The notes beneath the pieces are model-generated. The model was not told where the DNA came from, ran no database searches, and worked only from the letters and a program-made list of their open reading frames with translations. This document shows positions 41,703-52,580 of a stretch of 64,000 nt of DNA, piece by piece. Numbering within the stretch: the first letter of the stretch is position 1; the number at the start of each line of letters is the position of its first letter. The stretch lies in assembly GCA_029215795.1 (NCBI GenBank), contig JARDYH010000004.1, forward strand, positions 199,068,017-199,132,016. Direction: 5' to 3'. The position numbers and the translations under genes were made by a program. This DNA comes from Anniella stebbinsi (Eukaryota; Chordata; Lepidosauria; Squamata; Anniellidae).

Positions 41703-42744
41703 TAAGGCTGCCTCTACAAGAGAGGTTTAAAGCTCTTTCAAGGCGCTTTAAAAAATTTACCTCTACAAGGAGGGAGCGCAAATCGGGCGTAGAGGCGCGC
41801 TATCCCTCTGATTGTGCGCATTATCAAATGCGCGTTAAATAGCGAGTTTTATTTTGAGGCGGGATGTGAAGCCGGCGCCCTGCCTCCCGAGTAGTGCTGC
41901 TGCTGCTGCTGCTGGCTCCCCCGCTCGGCTCCTGGCTTCCCATAGGAAGTTTAGCCGGCTCCTCTGGCTCCGTCTTTTGCCTTCCTCGCCCGCCCACGTC
42001 CCTCGGCAGACAGCAGGGGGAGACCCCGGCCGGCCTCGGCCAGCTCCTGCTCGCTCCCGCCGCCCCCCGTGACGGACGGACGGACAGACGGCCAGCCCAG
42101 CCCCTCCTTCCCTCCCTCCGGCGGGAGAGGGCGAAGCAGCCAGGCATGCAGGCAGGCAATGGAGCAGAGCGCCAAGGCACGCCCGGCCCTTTAAGGACTG
42201 CCGGTTCCGGCACAGCCTCAGCTGGAGCCAGCGCACGCGGGAGAGCTTCGCGTGGTCGAAGAAGGGGTCGCCCTGCCGCCGCCCCCCCTCTCCCCGCCAC
42301 CGCCGCCGCCCCCGCCGGGAAGGAGACACTCCCCGTCCAGCAGTAACAACTCCTCCCGGCTCCCCTGAGCACCCCCCCACCCCCGGTTTCTTGCCTTTGC
42401 GGAAAGGCCGGCGGAGGACTCTCGCTGCCCCCTCCGCTGCTCCTCGGCCAAGATCGGCTCCTGCCTCCGGGGGTCTGCACACCGCCCCCGCTGCAGTCAC
42501 TCTTTGGAAGCCAGCAGCAGTTTTCCGGGCTGATCCGCCCCCGGCCCCCGATGTAGCCGTCCTGCATCAGCAGCCCCCCTCCCCGCTCTGTCCCTCCCTG
42601 GGGTTCGATCTCGCCTCCCCCCTCCCCCCTCCCCTCTCCCTGCCTGCCTCTCGTGCAGAGGTATTAGGCGTAAATGCGCTTCAGCGATGATGCGCATAAT
42701 CGCTTAACCAGGCGCAAAAGCGAATCCTTGTAGAGGGGACCTAG
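41703..42744. mobile_element. GCGCAT-rich MITE (copy 2) with captured CpG-rich insert
   Basis: The element occupies 41706-42741. Outer parts match copy 1 (12908-13262). On the left are 'GAGGCGCGCTATCC' and 'AATGCGCGTTAAATAGCGA' up to about 41855. On the right are 'TCTCGTGCAGAG.TATTAGGC', then 'GTAAATGCGC' from about 42643. The flanks TAA/TAG are a possible imperfect 3-bp duplication. In place of copy 1's ~120-bp centre there are about 790 bp of unrelated CpG-rich sequence. Confidence 0.7.
41856..42643. other. captured CpG-island-like sequence inside a MITE
   Basis: Dense CpG, (GCT)n, (CCG)n and CGGACGGACGGACAGACGG runs look like a vertebrate CpG-island promoter or 5' exon, unlike any other part of the window. 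On the minus strand an ATG at 41943-41941 opens MGSQEPSGGASSSSSSTT, a Ser-rich start typical of first coding exons. It runs out of the insert without a clear splice donor. The 247- and 221-residue minus-strand frames cover most of the insert but show no domain. I cannot name a source gene. It could also be a genuine local promoter, but its position exactly between the two halves of a MITE argues for capture. Confidence 0.6.
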
Positions 42745-43107
42745 GTGGCAACCCAACATCCCGGAAGGCAAGAGGGATGTCATGGCTGCCATTTTTTATT
42801 TTTAAGAAGAGGAGCTGCATGCCCCCGATCCAGGTAAAAGGTAAGTTAAAATAAAAACATGCCCAACCCCCCACCATCCCAGGGATGGCAGAATTGCTGC
42901 CCCCACCCCCATGGGTACGGAGCCACCCTATACAGCTCCATGCTCATTTTAGGACCGACACCAGGCACGGTCCCAGGACCGCGAAAAAAAAACCAAGATA
43001 ACCCGTTTCTATTATCCCAGGGTCATCCTGAGGTAGTCTCCAGTTGGTCCTGGGATCCCCTGTGTATCATATGGACACACAGGGATGACCCTAGGATAAA
43101 TGGCTGG

Positions 43108-43109
<2 letters not shown>

Positions 43110-43139
<30 letters not shown>
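43110..43139. repeat. (AG)15 microsatellite
   Basis: Uninterrupted AG units at the eroded right end of the MITE. Confidence 0.95.
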
Positions 43140-43143
<4 letters not shown>

Positions 43144-43789
43144 TTTGCAAACTGAGAGTTTTCCCATTAACTACCCACTCCCCTCCCTTGGAGACTGTCT
43201 CTGGGAATGTGGACGCAAGAGAGGACAAAGAGAGATTCATGCAGGGCTACTGTTTTCAATGCCAGTCCCACATCTGCTGACATGTCTCATGCAGTCTGAG
43301 ATAAATGAGCACTGTGCTAGAAAAATATTTACAAAAACAGCATTTCCATCTCAATTTTATTTCCTTATTTGAAGGTTTTGAACAATTTGGCATGCATCAC
43401 CACCTCTGCCAGGTAGGAAAGATTGCCAGAACTCAGAGATAAGGTTTCATGACCCAATGTTGGTGAACAGGAAGACATTTGTACCAACTGATGATCTAAG
43501 AGAGTAGAAGGCTTTTTAAACACACGATGAGAGATATCTTCAGGCATAAATAATAAGCGCAACGGAAAAATAAAATTGTACAATATTACAGACAGTATCC
43601 AGAGGGAAGAGAACAGAACACACATTCTGTGCACACAGCCAACTTTCTCACTAGAATTTAACTGGACGGGGGATGAGATGGAGGAGGTTTGTAACAATAG
43701 CATTTATATTGTGCAAAGCTCTTTACATCCATTATCTTATTAATTTTAGGTCAACCTTTTTAAAAAGTAGGGATATATGAGAGCTTAAG
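43140..43789. other. no recognisable gene
   Basis: Unassigned. The 112-residue minus-strand frame 43365-43703 has no recognisable domain. Confidence 0.4.
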
Positions 43790-44070
43790 TTTTTGATTGG
43801 GATTTATCCATTCTGCATCTTCCAGACAAAACGAAGAAATAGATGCAATCTGCAGTCGAAGTCTGTACATTTCCCGGCTTGCAATGTGATTCCAGGACTC
43901 CCCCCAAATGTGTTTAACAGCATACATACATTTGGAAAATGAGCATGAAACAAATGCATACTGATGACAAATGCACATGAATACACTTTAAACAATAAGG
44001 GAAGAATGTGTATGTTTCAAAGATGTGGACAACTGATGCATGAAGATACACAAGGATTTTCATATGAAAA
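43790..44070 (+). repeat. old dispersed repeat, copy 2
   Basis: Counterpart of 1100-1390, sharing CAATCTGCAGTC, AAGTC-TACAT, GCAATGTGATTC and CAAAGATG...ACAACTGATG in the same order. Confidence 0.45.
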
Positions 44071-44202
44071 GAAAAAAAAAGCCAAGCTCACAATATGATG
44101 TGGACTCGAGTCAGAGCGAGTGATATGTTGGGAATTGGAGAACTTTGGAAACCTTGAGTTTTTCTGATTTGCACTCCCCAAAAGGTATTGTGGCCACAGC
44201 CA

Positions 44203-44268
44203 GGGTGTAGTATGCCGCAGGGTGTAGTATGCCGCAGGGTGTAGTATGCCGCAGGGTGTAGTATGGCA
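44203..44268. repeat. 17-bp minisatellite
   Basis: Four units of GGGTGTAGTATGCCGCA, the last with one change. It abuts the target duplication of the hAT element at 44277. Confidence 0.93.
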
Positions 44269-44921
44269 GTGAAAACTAGGGATGTGCACGCCCAAAGATA
44301 TCGAATTTTATTGTTATCGGAATTTCAGGCCAAAAAAATTATCATCTCTGATAATATCGTAGGTTAATCGTATTGTCTTCACAATAATGATCAGAAATCC
44401 GATATTTAATTTGCAGCCCCATTGTGCCCTATAGAGCTGAGTGTTTTTTAGAAAAAATGCCTATAACTTCTGTATTTTTAAAGTTACAGGCTTGAAACTT
44501 GGACACAATGCTTATGGGGTATGCCTAAGTATGTGTATGAAATTTGAGATCGATCCCTCCAACCCTCAATTTTATATCAATTTATTAAAGAACGTTTAAG
44601 TTCTGACAGGTCAGAATGACAGCTCACCACATGCGTTCATTCAGAACTGTCAAAAAGTTGCATGATCTTTCAAAAATTCATGTAAAATTGAGGGTTGGAG
44701 GAATCGATCTAAAATTTCATACACATACTTAGGCATACCCCATAAACACTGTGACCAAGTTTCAAGCATCTAACTTTAAAAATACAGAAGTTATAGGTTT
44801 ATTTATATGGCAGTCCGATAATCCAATATAATTGGGCTGAAATTTTTTGTATCGTTATCGTTAACCAGATGTCCAATAACGGCCTTATTTTAACGATACA
44901 ATACACATCCCTAGTGAGAAC
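44269..44921. mobile_element. 637-bp palindromic hAT-like element with 8-bp TSD
   Basis: The element occupies 44277-44913. Flanks GTGAAAAC (44269-44276) and GTGAGAAC (44914-44921) differ by one base. The ends are TAGGGATGTGCA and ACACATCCCTA. Terminal regions carry TTATCG/CGATAA words instead of GATCGG. The arms fold around about 44630, each containing 'CCTATAACTTCTGTATTTTT', 'GAAACTTGG' and the 'TCGATC.CTCCAACCCTCAA' block (inverted in the second arm). It is a smaller relative of 56563-58009. Non-coding. Confidence 0.88.
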
Positions 44922-44947
44922 TATAGCCACACAAAAATGGGTTACAA

Positions 44948-45312
44948 ATGGTGTCTACACCAGCCTTTTATCCCTGTGTCATGACCCTGGGATAATGGAA
45001 ACTGGAGATATCCTGGCTTTTCTGCAGTTCTGGGACCATCCCAGGGCCTGAAATGGGCAGGGGGTTGGGGGACAGCAATTTTGCCATTCCCAGGATGGTG
45101 GGGGGTGGTCATGGGTTTTGGCGATAGGGGGATTCCTTACCTGTTCGCCACGTGCATCTCCACTTCTGTTAAAAAAAATGGTGGCCGTGACATCCCTCTT
45201 GCCTTCCACAATGTCGCGCTGCTGTCTAGACCCTGGGGGAGGATCATGGAAGCAGGTAAATCTACAATCCTCCCCCTCCCTTCCTTTAAACCCTTAGGTG
45301 TAGATGAGCCCA
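44948..45312. mobile_element. MITE (CATCTACACC family), copy 2
   Basis: Left GTGTCTACACCAGCC and right GGTGTAGATGAGCCC form imperfect inverted ends. It shares blocks in inverse orientation with 41641-43109. It contains CTTACC (about 45137) and GGTAAA (about 45254) facing each other, like the edges of the hairpin cassettes. Confidence 0.65.
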
Positions 45313-45367
45313 TAGTGTTAAACAGAGAACAATTTTCATTTTATGAAAATGGGGGGGGGGATGGATG

Positions 45368-45490
45368 GTAGTTTAAGCATATCCCTCCTCTCCATTTTTC
45401 TCCTTGCAACAACAACCCTGTGAGATAGGTTGGGCTGAGAGTCTGTGACTGACCAAAATCACCCGATACTTGCAAGAGCTGGAATGAACC
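45368..45490 (-). mobile_element. MIR-like CORE-SINE fragment
   Basis: CCTCTCCATTTTTCTCCTTG, then CAACAACAACCCTGTGAGAT, then GAGAGTCTGTGACTGACC. Minus-strand piece of the family at 14941-15170. Confidence 0.7.
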
Positions 45491-45502
45491 CTTCCCCCAG
45501 AC

Positions 45503-45992
45503 TGTCAGGGACCAGACCCCTCATCCCCTGAAGGGGCTCTGGAGTCAGTAGAAGACTCAGCCATGGAAAGGCATTGTGAGATTTCTATCTCCCCAGCATC
45601 CCCCAGGCAGAGGAACCCCAATAAGTGTTACCCCATGTGTCCAAACGAAGCTCCATTACTATCCTCAGACTCTGAGGATTTGGGCCATGAAGAGAATAGC
45701 ACTCCACAACCACTCCCATATTGCTGCAGCCTGAGGCTGCTAAAACAGACAAGGCCCCTTTAAGTGTCAACGCTTCAGTAGAGACAGAGGTGGAGCTAAC
45801 CAACTAGAGGCCAGTGACATCCTATTTAAGACCCAGTCTTGCTCTAAATTGTGTTGGAGCAACATACAGGCAATCTTGCTTAGTTGTCAGCCCTAGGTAC
45901 CACGGAGTTTTCTGTGGTGTTGATATCTTTCTCTGTTGTTTTCTGAGAAACTTGGTCCAATCTGATCCCTGATCAAGATCTGTTCCCTAACA
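45503..45992 (+). mobile_element. solo-LTR-like sequence
   Basis: Begins TGTCAGGGA and ends TCCCTAACA, giving the TG...CA boundaries and a short terminal inverted repeat expected of an LTR. TATTTAAG at 45823-45830 could be a TATA box. The length of 490 bp is usual for a Gypsy-type LTR. No matching 5-bp flank duplication is visible (CAGAC and GAACC). No internal region or second LTR is found in the window. Confidence 0.5.
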
Positions 45993-46589
45993 GAACCCTG
46001 TAACCCAAACTAGATTGCAGAGCATCATCAGAACCTATGGCCTGAAGCTACACAGAAGTCTGCTTCACCCATATAATACCTCCCCCCTCAAATGGGGTGC
46101 AACTTTCAGGCGATGTGGGAAGAAATAGATTGCCTTATTTAGGTAATGAGGCACTGACAGGTCCCCCCCCCCTTTATTTTTCCCTTTTCAAATGTCACTT
46201 TTCCCCCTTTCTCCATTTTAAAAAACACCACTGGACAATATCCTCTTCCCCACTCCTGAATGTCACCATTCTGAGGAATGATGCAAACATGGGTGTCATT
46301 AGCACTACGAGAGAGAAAAAGAAAAGAACTGTGGCTGTTGCCACAAGTCACGGTTCATAAAGAAAATAGCAAGAGAAGACCTGCTACTACTAGAGTAAAC
46401 CCCCTTATGTGGTTCCTTTGCCCTCCAAACCATGAACCATTTTGTACCAAATCTCATTGAAATGCCTCCCAGCAAGCTCAGCAACTGTAAACGGGGTGTT
46501 AATTTAAGGGATGTTTTGGGTACATCCCAGTAATTGCCTTTTAATCAAACCATTCTTCTGCTCAGTTATGGAAGTCCTGAACTGCCTGT
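45993..46589. other. no recognisable gene
   Basis: Unassigned. The 87-residue frame at 46097-46360 has no domain. Confidence 0.4.
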
Positions 46590-46670
46590 TCATTCAGAAG
46601 TAAATCCCACCGTGCCCAGTGAGATTTATTCTCAGGTAAGGGTGTATAAAGATTGCAGCCCTAGAGTCCC
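46590..46670. mobile_element. foldback fragment (GAGTAAGCCC family)
   Basis: Half-unit with AGAAGTAAATCCCACC, then CCAGTGAGATTTATTCTCAG, then AGATTGCAGCCCTA. Confidence 0.5.
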
Positions 46671-47168
46671 TTTGGAGTCAAAATGCTGAAAGGTTTTTGG
46701 CACCAAGCTGATTATTTGATTATATTCAAAATACGAAAACAATGTCAGTTTACATCACCAAACGCTGTAGTTGGAAAACATTATACTCTTTAATGAAATT
46801 TCAGAGGCAGCCAATGAAGGGTGTGCCAAAGCCATGACCGCTGCCAGAAATGTCGTTTTGCATAAAAAGCCTACTGGGGAAATAATAGCAATAGCTAAAA
46901 GTCTTCCACCTCAGGGCTGTGCTGAGTCGTTAAGACATGAGCAGCAGCCATGCCAGGTTCCACACTTTGCATTCCTGCCAGCTTCGGAAGACCAGCATAA
47001 AGAGACGTGAGTCCATGCCTGCTTCTGTTGTCCTTCTCTTCTGTTCTGCCAGGCCTTTAGAAGCAAACTTGTCGATTCTGACCATGAAAATGAAATGGGT
47101 GTCTTGCTGGAAAGGACTGCACTGTTCAAACATTTCCTGCAGTTGCTGCTAACTGAGAGCTTTATAAA
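46671..47168. other. no recognisable gene
   Basis: Plus and minus frames between 46771 and 47152 overlap and show no domain. The composition is mildly coding-like, but I see no splice-bounded exon. Confidence 0.35.
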
Positions 47169-47405
47169 CTCTTAACTGGGCATAAGCCCCATTGAACTCA
47201 GTGGGACTTGCTTCTGAGAAATCATGCACAGTATTGAATTGTTGATGTCCTGAAATGAAAAGACGGTGGTTTTGATCCTAAGACAAGTCAAGGAAGTTCA
47301 CAGAAGGAATGTTTCCTATCTATTACTTCCACCTGCAGCCACCTGTCACCATTCTCAAGGCATGAAGGCCTGGGGGAGGCACAGAGAAACCAATGGGAAG
47401 GGACA

Positions 47406-47446
<41 letters not shown>

Positions 47447-47785
47447 CAAAGCAAGACCTGCTATTTTTTCTTTGTTTGGTAGTTTATTTTTTCCAGGGAT
47501 TTTTGGGAATTTGGAGGGAACTTTTCTCCCCAAATTGTCTACCTTCCTGCTTTTTTCTGAGCCTTCATATTTCTGGACCCCTCCCAAATCCACTCAGGAG
47601 AATTGGGGGTCCTTCCTGAATAATGTGAGATGGCTGGCGATTGAAAGGCTTTTGGGGGTGGGGAGGGTTGAAAACTTTCCTTCCATTAACTTCCTTAAGG
47701 GTGCAAATTGCAATCCTATACACATTGTCTGGGGCATGCTGGGAGTTGTAGGCCTTTTTCTGTATAAACATGTCATGTATTGGAC
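47169..47785. repeat. foldback fragments and (ATG)n
   Basis: 47169-47245 is a half-unit (AGTGGGACTTGCTTCTGAGA). 47406-47446 is a pure (ATG)n run. 47700-47785 holds GCAATCCTATACACATTG then GCATGCTGGGAGTTGTAGGC and an inverse TATAAACATG, a foldback related to 15945-16036. Confidence 0.6.
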
Positions 47786-50700
47786 TATACTCTAAGTTAA
47801 CTTATTTTAAATTCAAGCCAGTACATTTAAGGATCACACACACATTATATAATGTTCTTTCCATGATATGTTCCCTTAAAAATAAAAAGTCATCATCGAA
47901 GGTTCCCATCTTCTCTTGAGGATAACAAAAATAACACCAACTGTTGTCACAAATGTAGTTTAAGCAACAAAGAGTCATGTGGCACCTTAAAGGACTAAAC
48001 ACATCTATTCTAGCATAAACTTTTTTGGACACAGTCCACTCCATGCGATGCATGAAACATTAACTTTAAATTAGAAGTTTTATGTACAGATGCTGGGGTG
48101 GGTGGTGGAGGTGGGGTTAGTGTTGTCAGAGGTAATTGACACACAGTCACATCATAGGCCAAGGTGGCTGGGGCTAATGGGAGCTGAATTCCAAAACATC
48201 TGTAGGGCACCGTTTTGGGGAACACTGAATTATGTGTTAAGAGTGGTAGTTCTTGAAACTTGTCATTTCCCCAAGGACTATAGCAATAGTAGCCCTTTGA
48301 AAGACTACAAGCCCCAGAGTCACTGATGATGGTGAGAAAAGCTGGGAAAATTGAGGGGTTAACCTTTGTTATGAGGAAGCTCCCTTTTCTTTTGAGAGCT
48401 CCAGATGTTTTCTGAGATTTCATGGAGCAGTCCAATTCATTGTAATTAAAATATTCTTGAATCGCATTCTATACTTTCTGGCCTGCTGTCTGAATATTTT
48501 CAGAGTATTTTGTCTAGCAGGTTAAGTGCTACAAAAATATTTTGCTTTTTCCTTGAAACTGTAAAGCTAGGACTAGAAACTGAAAATGCATCAAGAATGT
48601 TTGGAAATTCAAAGATCTAGTATTGATCCAACTGCAGTCAACTGGTAAACAGTTTGGATTCTAATGCATTCTTCCTTATCATCGTAGTCAACTAATGGGT
48701 TTTTAAATAAACTGATCAAGAAAGTGTATTTAGAAGGAAATGGATTTAGCCCCATTGACTTCAATGGGGTTAGACTGCATAAATAAAAGTATTCCATTCT
48801 CCAGGTATTTTTATTGGTGTCTACATAAAAAAGCACCCAGAAAAATTTAAATCCAATTGTGCCTTAAATATCCAGTGCCTGGATATATGTATAGAAAATG
48901 TTCATATGGCTCATAAGTATTAATTTACATCTTAGTCCTCCATATGCTGTCAGTCATCAGATATGTAGAAGCACAGGAATCAGGCCAGAGTGGAGTGTCA
49001 ACAGAAGGCCATCCAACAGTTCAATATGACAAAAACATAGATCAATTACCACTTTTATGAACCGAGACACACACACAAACAACTAGGCTGTGGAACAGAT
49101 GGTTAAAAAGGACCAGGCTTCTCCAAGATCTAAAAATACAGATAGCTAGTAAGGCTAATTCACATTAGTATTTCTGAATATCAGGGTGTTGGTTGAATCC
49201 TGATCAAGTTGACCACTATTTTCACCATCCACATATCAATATGAGCTAATATGGGACCTGTATTTCTGCTGAGTCACCAAATCAGTTCACCATTAATGAA
49301 ATGGTCATTCTGGGCATATTGACATGCCAACCTGGCCTTGTTACTCCACCATTAAAAAAAAAGAAGCAACAAACAACTTTACATCACTGCCTCAGGCTCA
49401 GGGTAACTCACTGTAAGCAATTCACTTTTCTTATGAATAATTCATTTGATAATGAAATTCAGGGGGGGAAAGTGGATTGATTTGTTTGAGATGCTTTCTT
49501 CTTTTCATGTCCTATATATCTACTTATGCTGCATGATTATTTCTGTTCTATATTAGGTTGCATTTTGTTCACAATCTAAATAATTGCACGCATCTTTTTT
49601 GGGGAGCAATGTCCATGTGGACTTGGCTTTAAGCAGCCAATGAAGCTTCCACCAAATGTTCTGCAAGAAAGGCTCACATTAGGGAGAGATTTATTTGGGA
49701 GACAAGGACAGCATTTGAACCACCTACTCAAGTAACCATGTGGTGCCGTGAAAGGTAGTGAGCCAGATGTTAAGCAATGGCTTCCGAGCGCCAGCTCCCT
49801 CTAGAGAATTCTGCTTTCTGGAAAACAACATTTGAAACAAAACAGCAGCCATCAGAAATTTACATACCAAATACATGACCTGAAAAGCTCACAGGGCAAT
49901 TACAAAAGTAAGAAACGTTCTTTTTAAAAGAGCATTCAGTCAGTGCTCTTGAAGAAGCACACAGTTCTTCCGTTCATATTTTTTTTTTTAAAAAAAAGCA
50001 GTCTGGGCTGCTAAAACCCATTTATTTATAGATAATGATAGCTCATTATAAAAAACCAGTGAATGACAGCAGCAGATGTGTCATGTCAGAGAAGGGGCTG
50101 TCAGCTATGGGCATTTGGTAGAAACAATGGATTTATTATTATCTTTTGTCCTTTCAAACTGATAATAATAAAGCCTCCATTATATGATGAGGGATGGGAG
50201 AAAAAAAAAAGTAGACTTGATTCTTTTGTTTCTCACTTGGGAAATGCTGGGCTGGGTATTAAAACCACAGTGTTGTTTACTTGTAGGCTGGAAGGTACCT
50301 GCCATTGAGAAAGGTCAGCGAGGTTGGTTGCTCATTAGTCTTCAGTAGGCTTTCAAAATACACAACAGCCAAATCTTTGGCACTGTAAATTGGTACTAGG
50401 TGCCATCAGGGTTGGAACAGGAAACAAGCTCTCTTATATCCCCACCAACTGTTACTTCTTTATTTTCTTAAAAACAACCTCAACAACTTTAATTTACAAT
50501 AAGCAGATGCTAGCCTAGGCTCTAGCATTAACAGCAATGTATGAGGGGAAAAGGGAAGGTTATAAAATTCACTAATTTCTTTTGGGAACACTGAATAGTA
50601 TAATTAATGCCTTTTTATGGCTTGAACAGAACAAGGGGCTCACACTCAAACTCCCTTTGGTTTCTATTATTTACTCTTAACATATAGTTCCCATTAGTTG

Positions 50701-50884
50701 CCATAATATTTCAATCAAGCTATGATGGCAGTATAAAATTTTGCAGAAGGAAACTAGGAAATAACAAGCAACACTCAAGTGTCAAGAGGCAGAAAGCCAA
50801 TAAACATGCCGAAGCAGTAGATGGTCTGTCTTGCATTTTACATACACAATTGGCTTCAGAGGCATTGGCACAGGAGGTGATAGG
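47786..50884. other. long low-repeat stretch without a recognisable gene
   Basis: About 3.1 kb with few repeat signatures apart from a foldback arm at about 48150-48220 (GGTGGCTGGGGCTAATGGGA). No coding exon is recognisable. The part from about 49780 to 50300 contains intact A/T-rich words (for example CCCATTTATTTATAGATAAT) and no repeat family that I can name. It is a candidate for a conserved non-coding element, but only by exclusion. Confidence 0.35.
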
Positions 50885-51087
50885 CATTTTTTCTGCCTCT
50901 TTTGCAGGGAGGGGGAGAATTTTGGAGAATTTTCTCCTTGAGGAAGGAGGCAGGGTTTCCACATACCTTTTTAAGTGTAGCCAGTTGTTGAGGGGTCTTC
51001 TTTGAATTTTTTTTTATTTTTAAAAAAAACCCACTTCCGGTGCTTGGAGGAGCCCAGGAATTCTTCCTGAATGCCTATTTGAGACTA

Positions 51088-51315
51088 TGGCTCAATTCGG
51101 ACGACACAATAAACAACTGGTGTGGGGGAAACAATCGTCAGTTGTTTTGACTATTGCGTCATCCAAATGCTGCCATAGTCAACTCAGCGCTGATCCTAAT
51201 CCACACCACAGTTGATTATTTATTATCATGTTGTGTGGGGAGTACCCCCTAGTTGAACAACTGTAAAGTTGATTATTACCCCACCATTGACTATCGTGTC
51301 ATCCGAATTGAGCCA
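51088..51315. mobile_element. 228-bp inverted-ended central unit
   Basis: TGGCTCAATTCGGACGACAC on the left and GTGTCATCCGAATTGAGCCA on the right match as inverted repeats with one substitution. The interior contains further inverted words (AACAACTG / CAGTTG). It could be a separate MITE that inserted exactly in the middle, or the natural centre of the foldback. Confidence 0.7.
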
Positions 51316-51397
51316 CTGTGTCTTCACCCTCTCCAATAGGCCGTCAGGAAGAACTCTTGGGTTCCTTCAAGTGCCAGGAGCATTCTTTTTAAAAATA

Positions 51398-52580
51398 ATA
51401 ATAATAATCCTCACATACTCCTTTGGAAACATACACTGGTCACACACTGAACTTGAAGAAATAAACAGACTCAATCACACCAAACTCACAAAATACCGCA
51501 TGCGCTATCCCAACTCATTCATTGAAAGAATAACGATCAGCAGGAAAGAAGGAGGAAGAGGTCTGCTGGACATTAACAGAATTCATGCTGAACAGATAAA
51601 ATCACTCAGAGAATTCTTCCACACCAAAAACACCCCCATTCATAAAGCCATAGTAAAAGCAGATAAAAACTACACCCCACTCAACCTAGCACTACAAAAT
51701 GAAGATCAAACACAACCACCTACACTCGCAGAGAAAAAAGAAAAATGGGCACAAAAAGCTCTCCATGGGAAGCACTACAGCATAATACAGAACCCACAAA
51801 TAAACAAAGAACAATCGTACGAATAGTCAGGAAGGGTGAGCTATTTCCAGAAACTGAAGGATTCCTAATAGCTATACAGGATCAAGTTATAGCAACCAAG
51901 AACTACCAAAAATACATCATAAAAGATAACAGTGTAACAACAGGCCTATGCAGGAAATGCCATCAATTCCAAGAAACAATAAACCAAATAACAGGAGGAT
52001 GTAAAATGCTGGCAGGAATGGACTATACGGACAGACAGAATACAGCTGCAAAAATAATTCACCAACAACTGGCCATCAAATTCAACCTTATCAAACAACC
52101 TACACCAAACTATACATACTCACCCGAAACAATCTTGGAAAATGCAGATCAAAATATACTGGGACAGAACAATTCATACTGACAAGACAATACCTTGCAA
52201 CCAACCAGACATAACGTTCATAGACAAAAAAGAAAAACACACATACCTCATCGACATAGCAATACCGAACGGCAAAAATGTTGTTGAAAAGGAAGAAGAA
52301 ACAAGAGACAAATATACACCACTGGCCATGGAAGTCAAAGAACTATGGCAACAGGAAAAGGTCACAATTATTCAATTAGTCACATCAGTCACCGGCATCT
52401 CATAAAAAAAAATATACAGAAAACCTCCAGAAACTGGGCCTACCAGAGTACATCCACACCAACATCCAGTAAGCAGTCATAATTAAAACATGCTCAATCG
52501 TCAGGAAATTGCTGAATCAATAAAAGACAGCATGACTTGGCAAAGCCCATCATGTCCATCTAGAAAAATCGTCACCAGCA
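51398..52580 (+). pseudogene. R4/Dong-type LINE, 3' portion with restriction-like endonuclease
   Basis: Three consecutive frames belong to one former ORF: 51410-51826, about 51800-52182 and about 52150-52405. Two frameshifts break it. The first has a 'GGRGLLDINRIHAEQIKSLR' segment typical of the C-terminal side of R2/R4-group polymerases. The second has a zinc-knuckle-like C-x2-C...H/Q...C series (CRKCHQFQETINQITGGC). The third has NQPDITFIDKKEKHTYLIDI, the PD...D-x-K-like core of the restriction-like endonuclease, then 'LAMEVKELWQ'. That order is diagnostic of LINEs with a C-terminal restriction-like endonuclease. A TAA run lies just 5' of it, consistent with the TAA preference reported for Dong. 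It is 5'-truncated and inactive. Confidence 0.82.

Larger units (their letters stand above)
41641..43109. mobile_element. MITE with CATCTAYACC end, carrying a nested MITE
   Basis: Left end GGGGCTCATCTATACCTAAG. The right part shares 'CCAGGGATGGCAGAATTGCT', 'CATTTTAGGACC' and 'TATCCCAGGGTCAT' with the inverse copy at 44948-45312. The right terminal repeat is lost into the adjoining (AG)n run. The region 41706-42741 is a second MITE inserted in it, and the sequence on either side of that insertion is continuous in the other copy. Confidence 0.6.

Noticed and set aside
41824..42567. 247-residue minus-strand frame as a host gene
   Set aside because: CpG-rich sequence rarely has stops, the frame runs past the insert into MITE sequence, and no domain is visible. 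It was kept only as a possible captured first-exon fragment.
41703..42744. Firm PIF/Harbinger assignment of the GCGCAT-rich MITE
   Set aside because: The 3-bp flanks (TGT/TGT and TAA/TAG) are too short and inconsistent with the usual TWA to be decisive from two copies.
45503..45992. Full endogenous retrovirus or Gypsy element
   Set aside because: Only one LTR-like unit is seen, with no primer-binding site, gag, pol or second LTR in the window.
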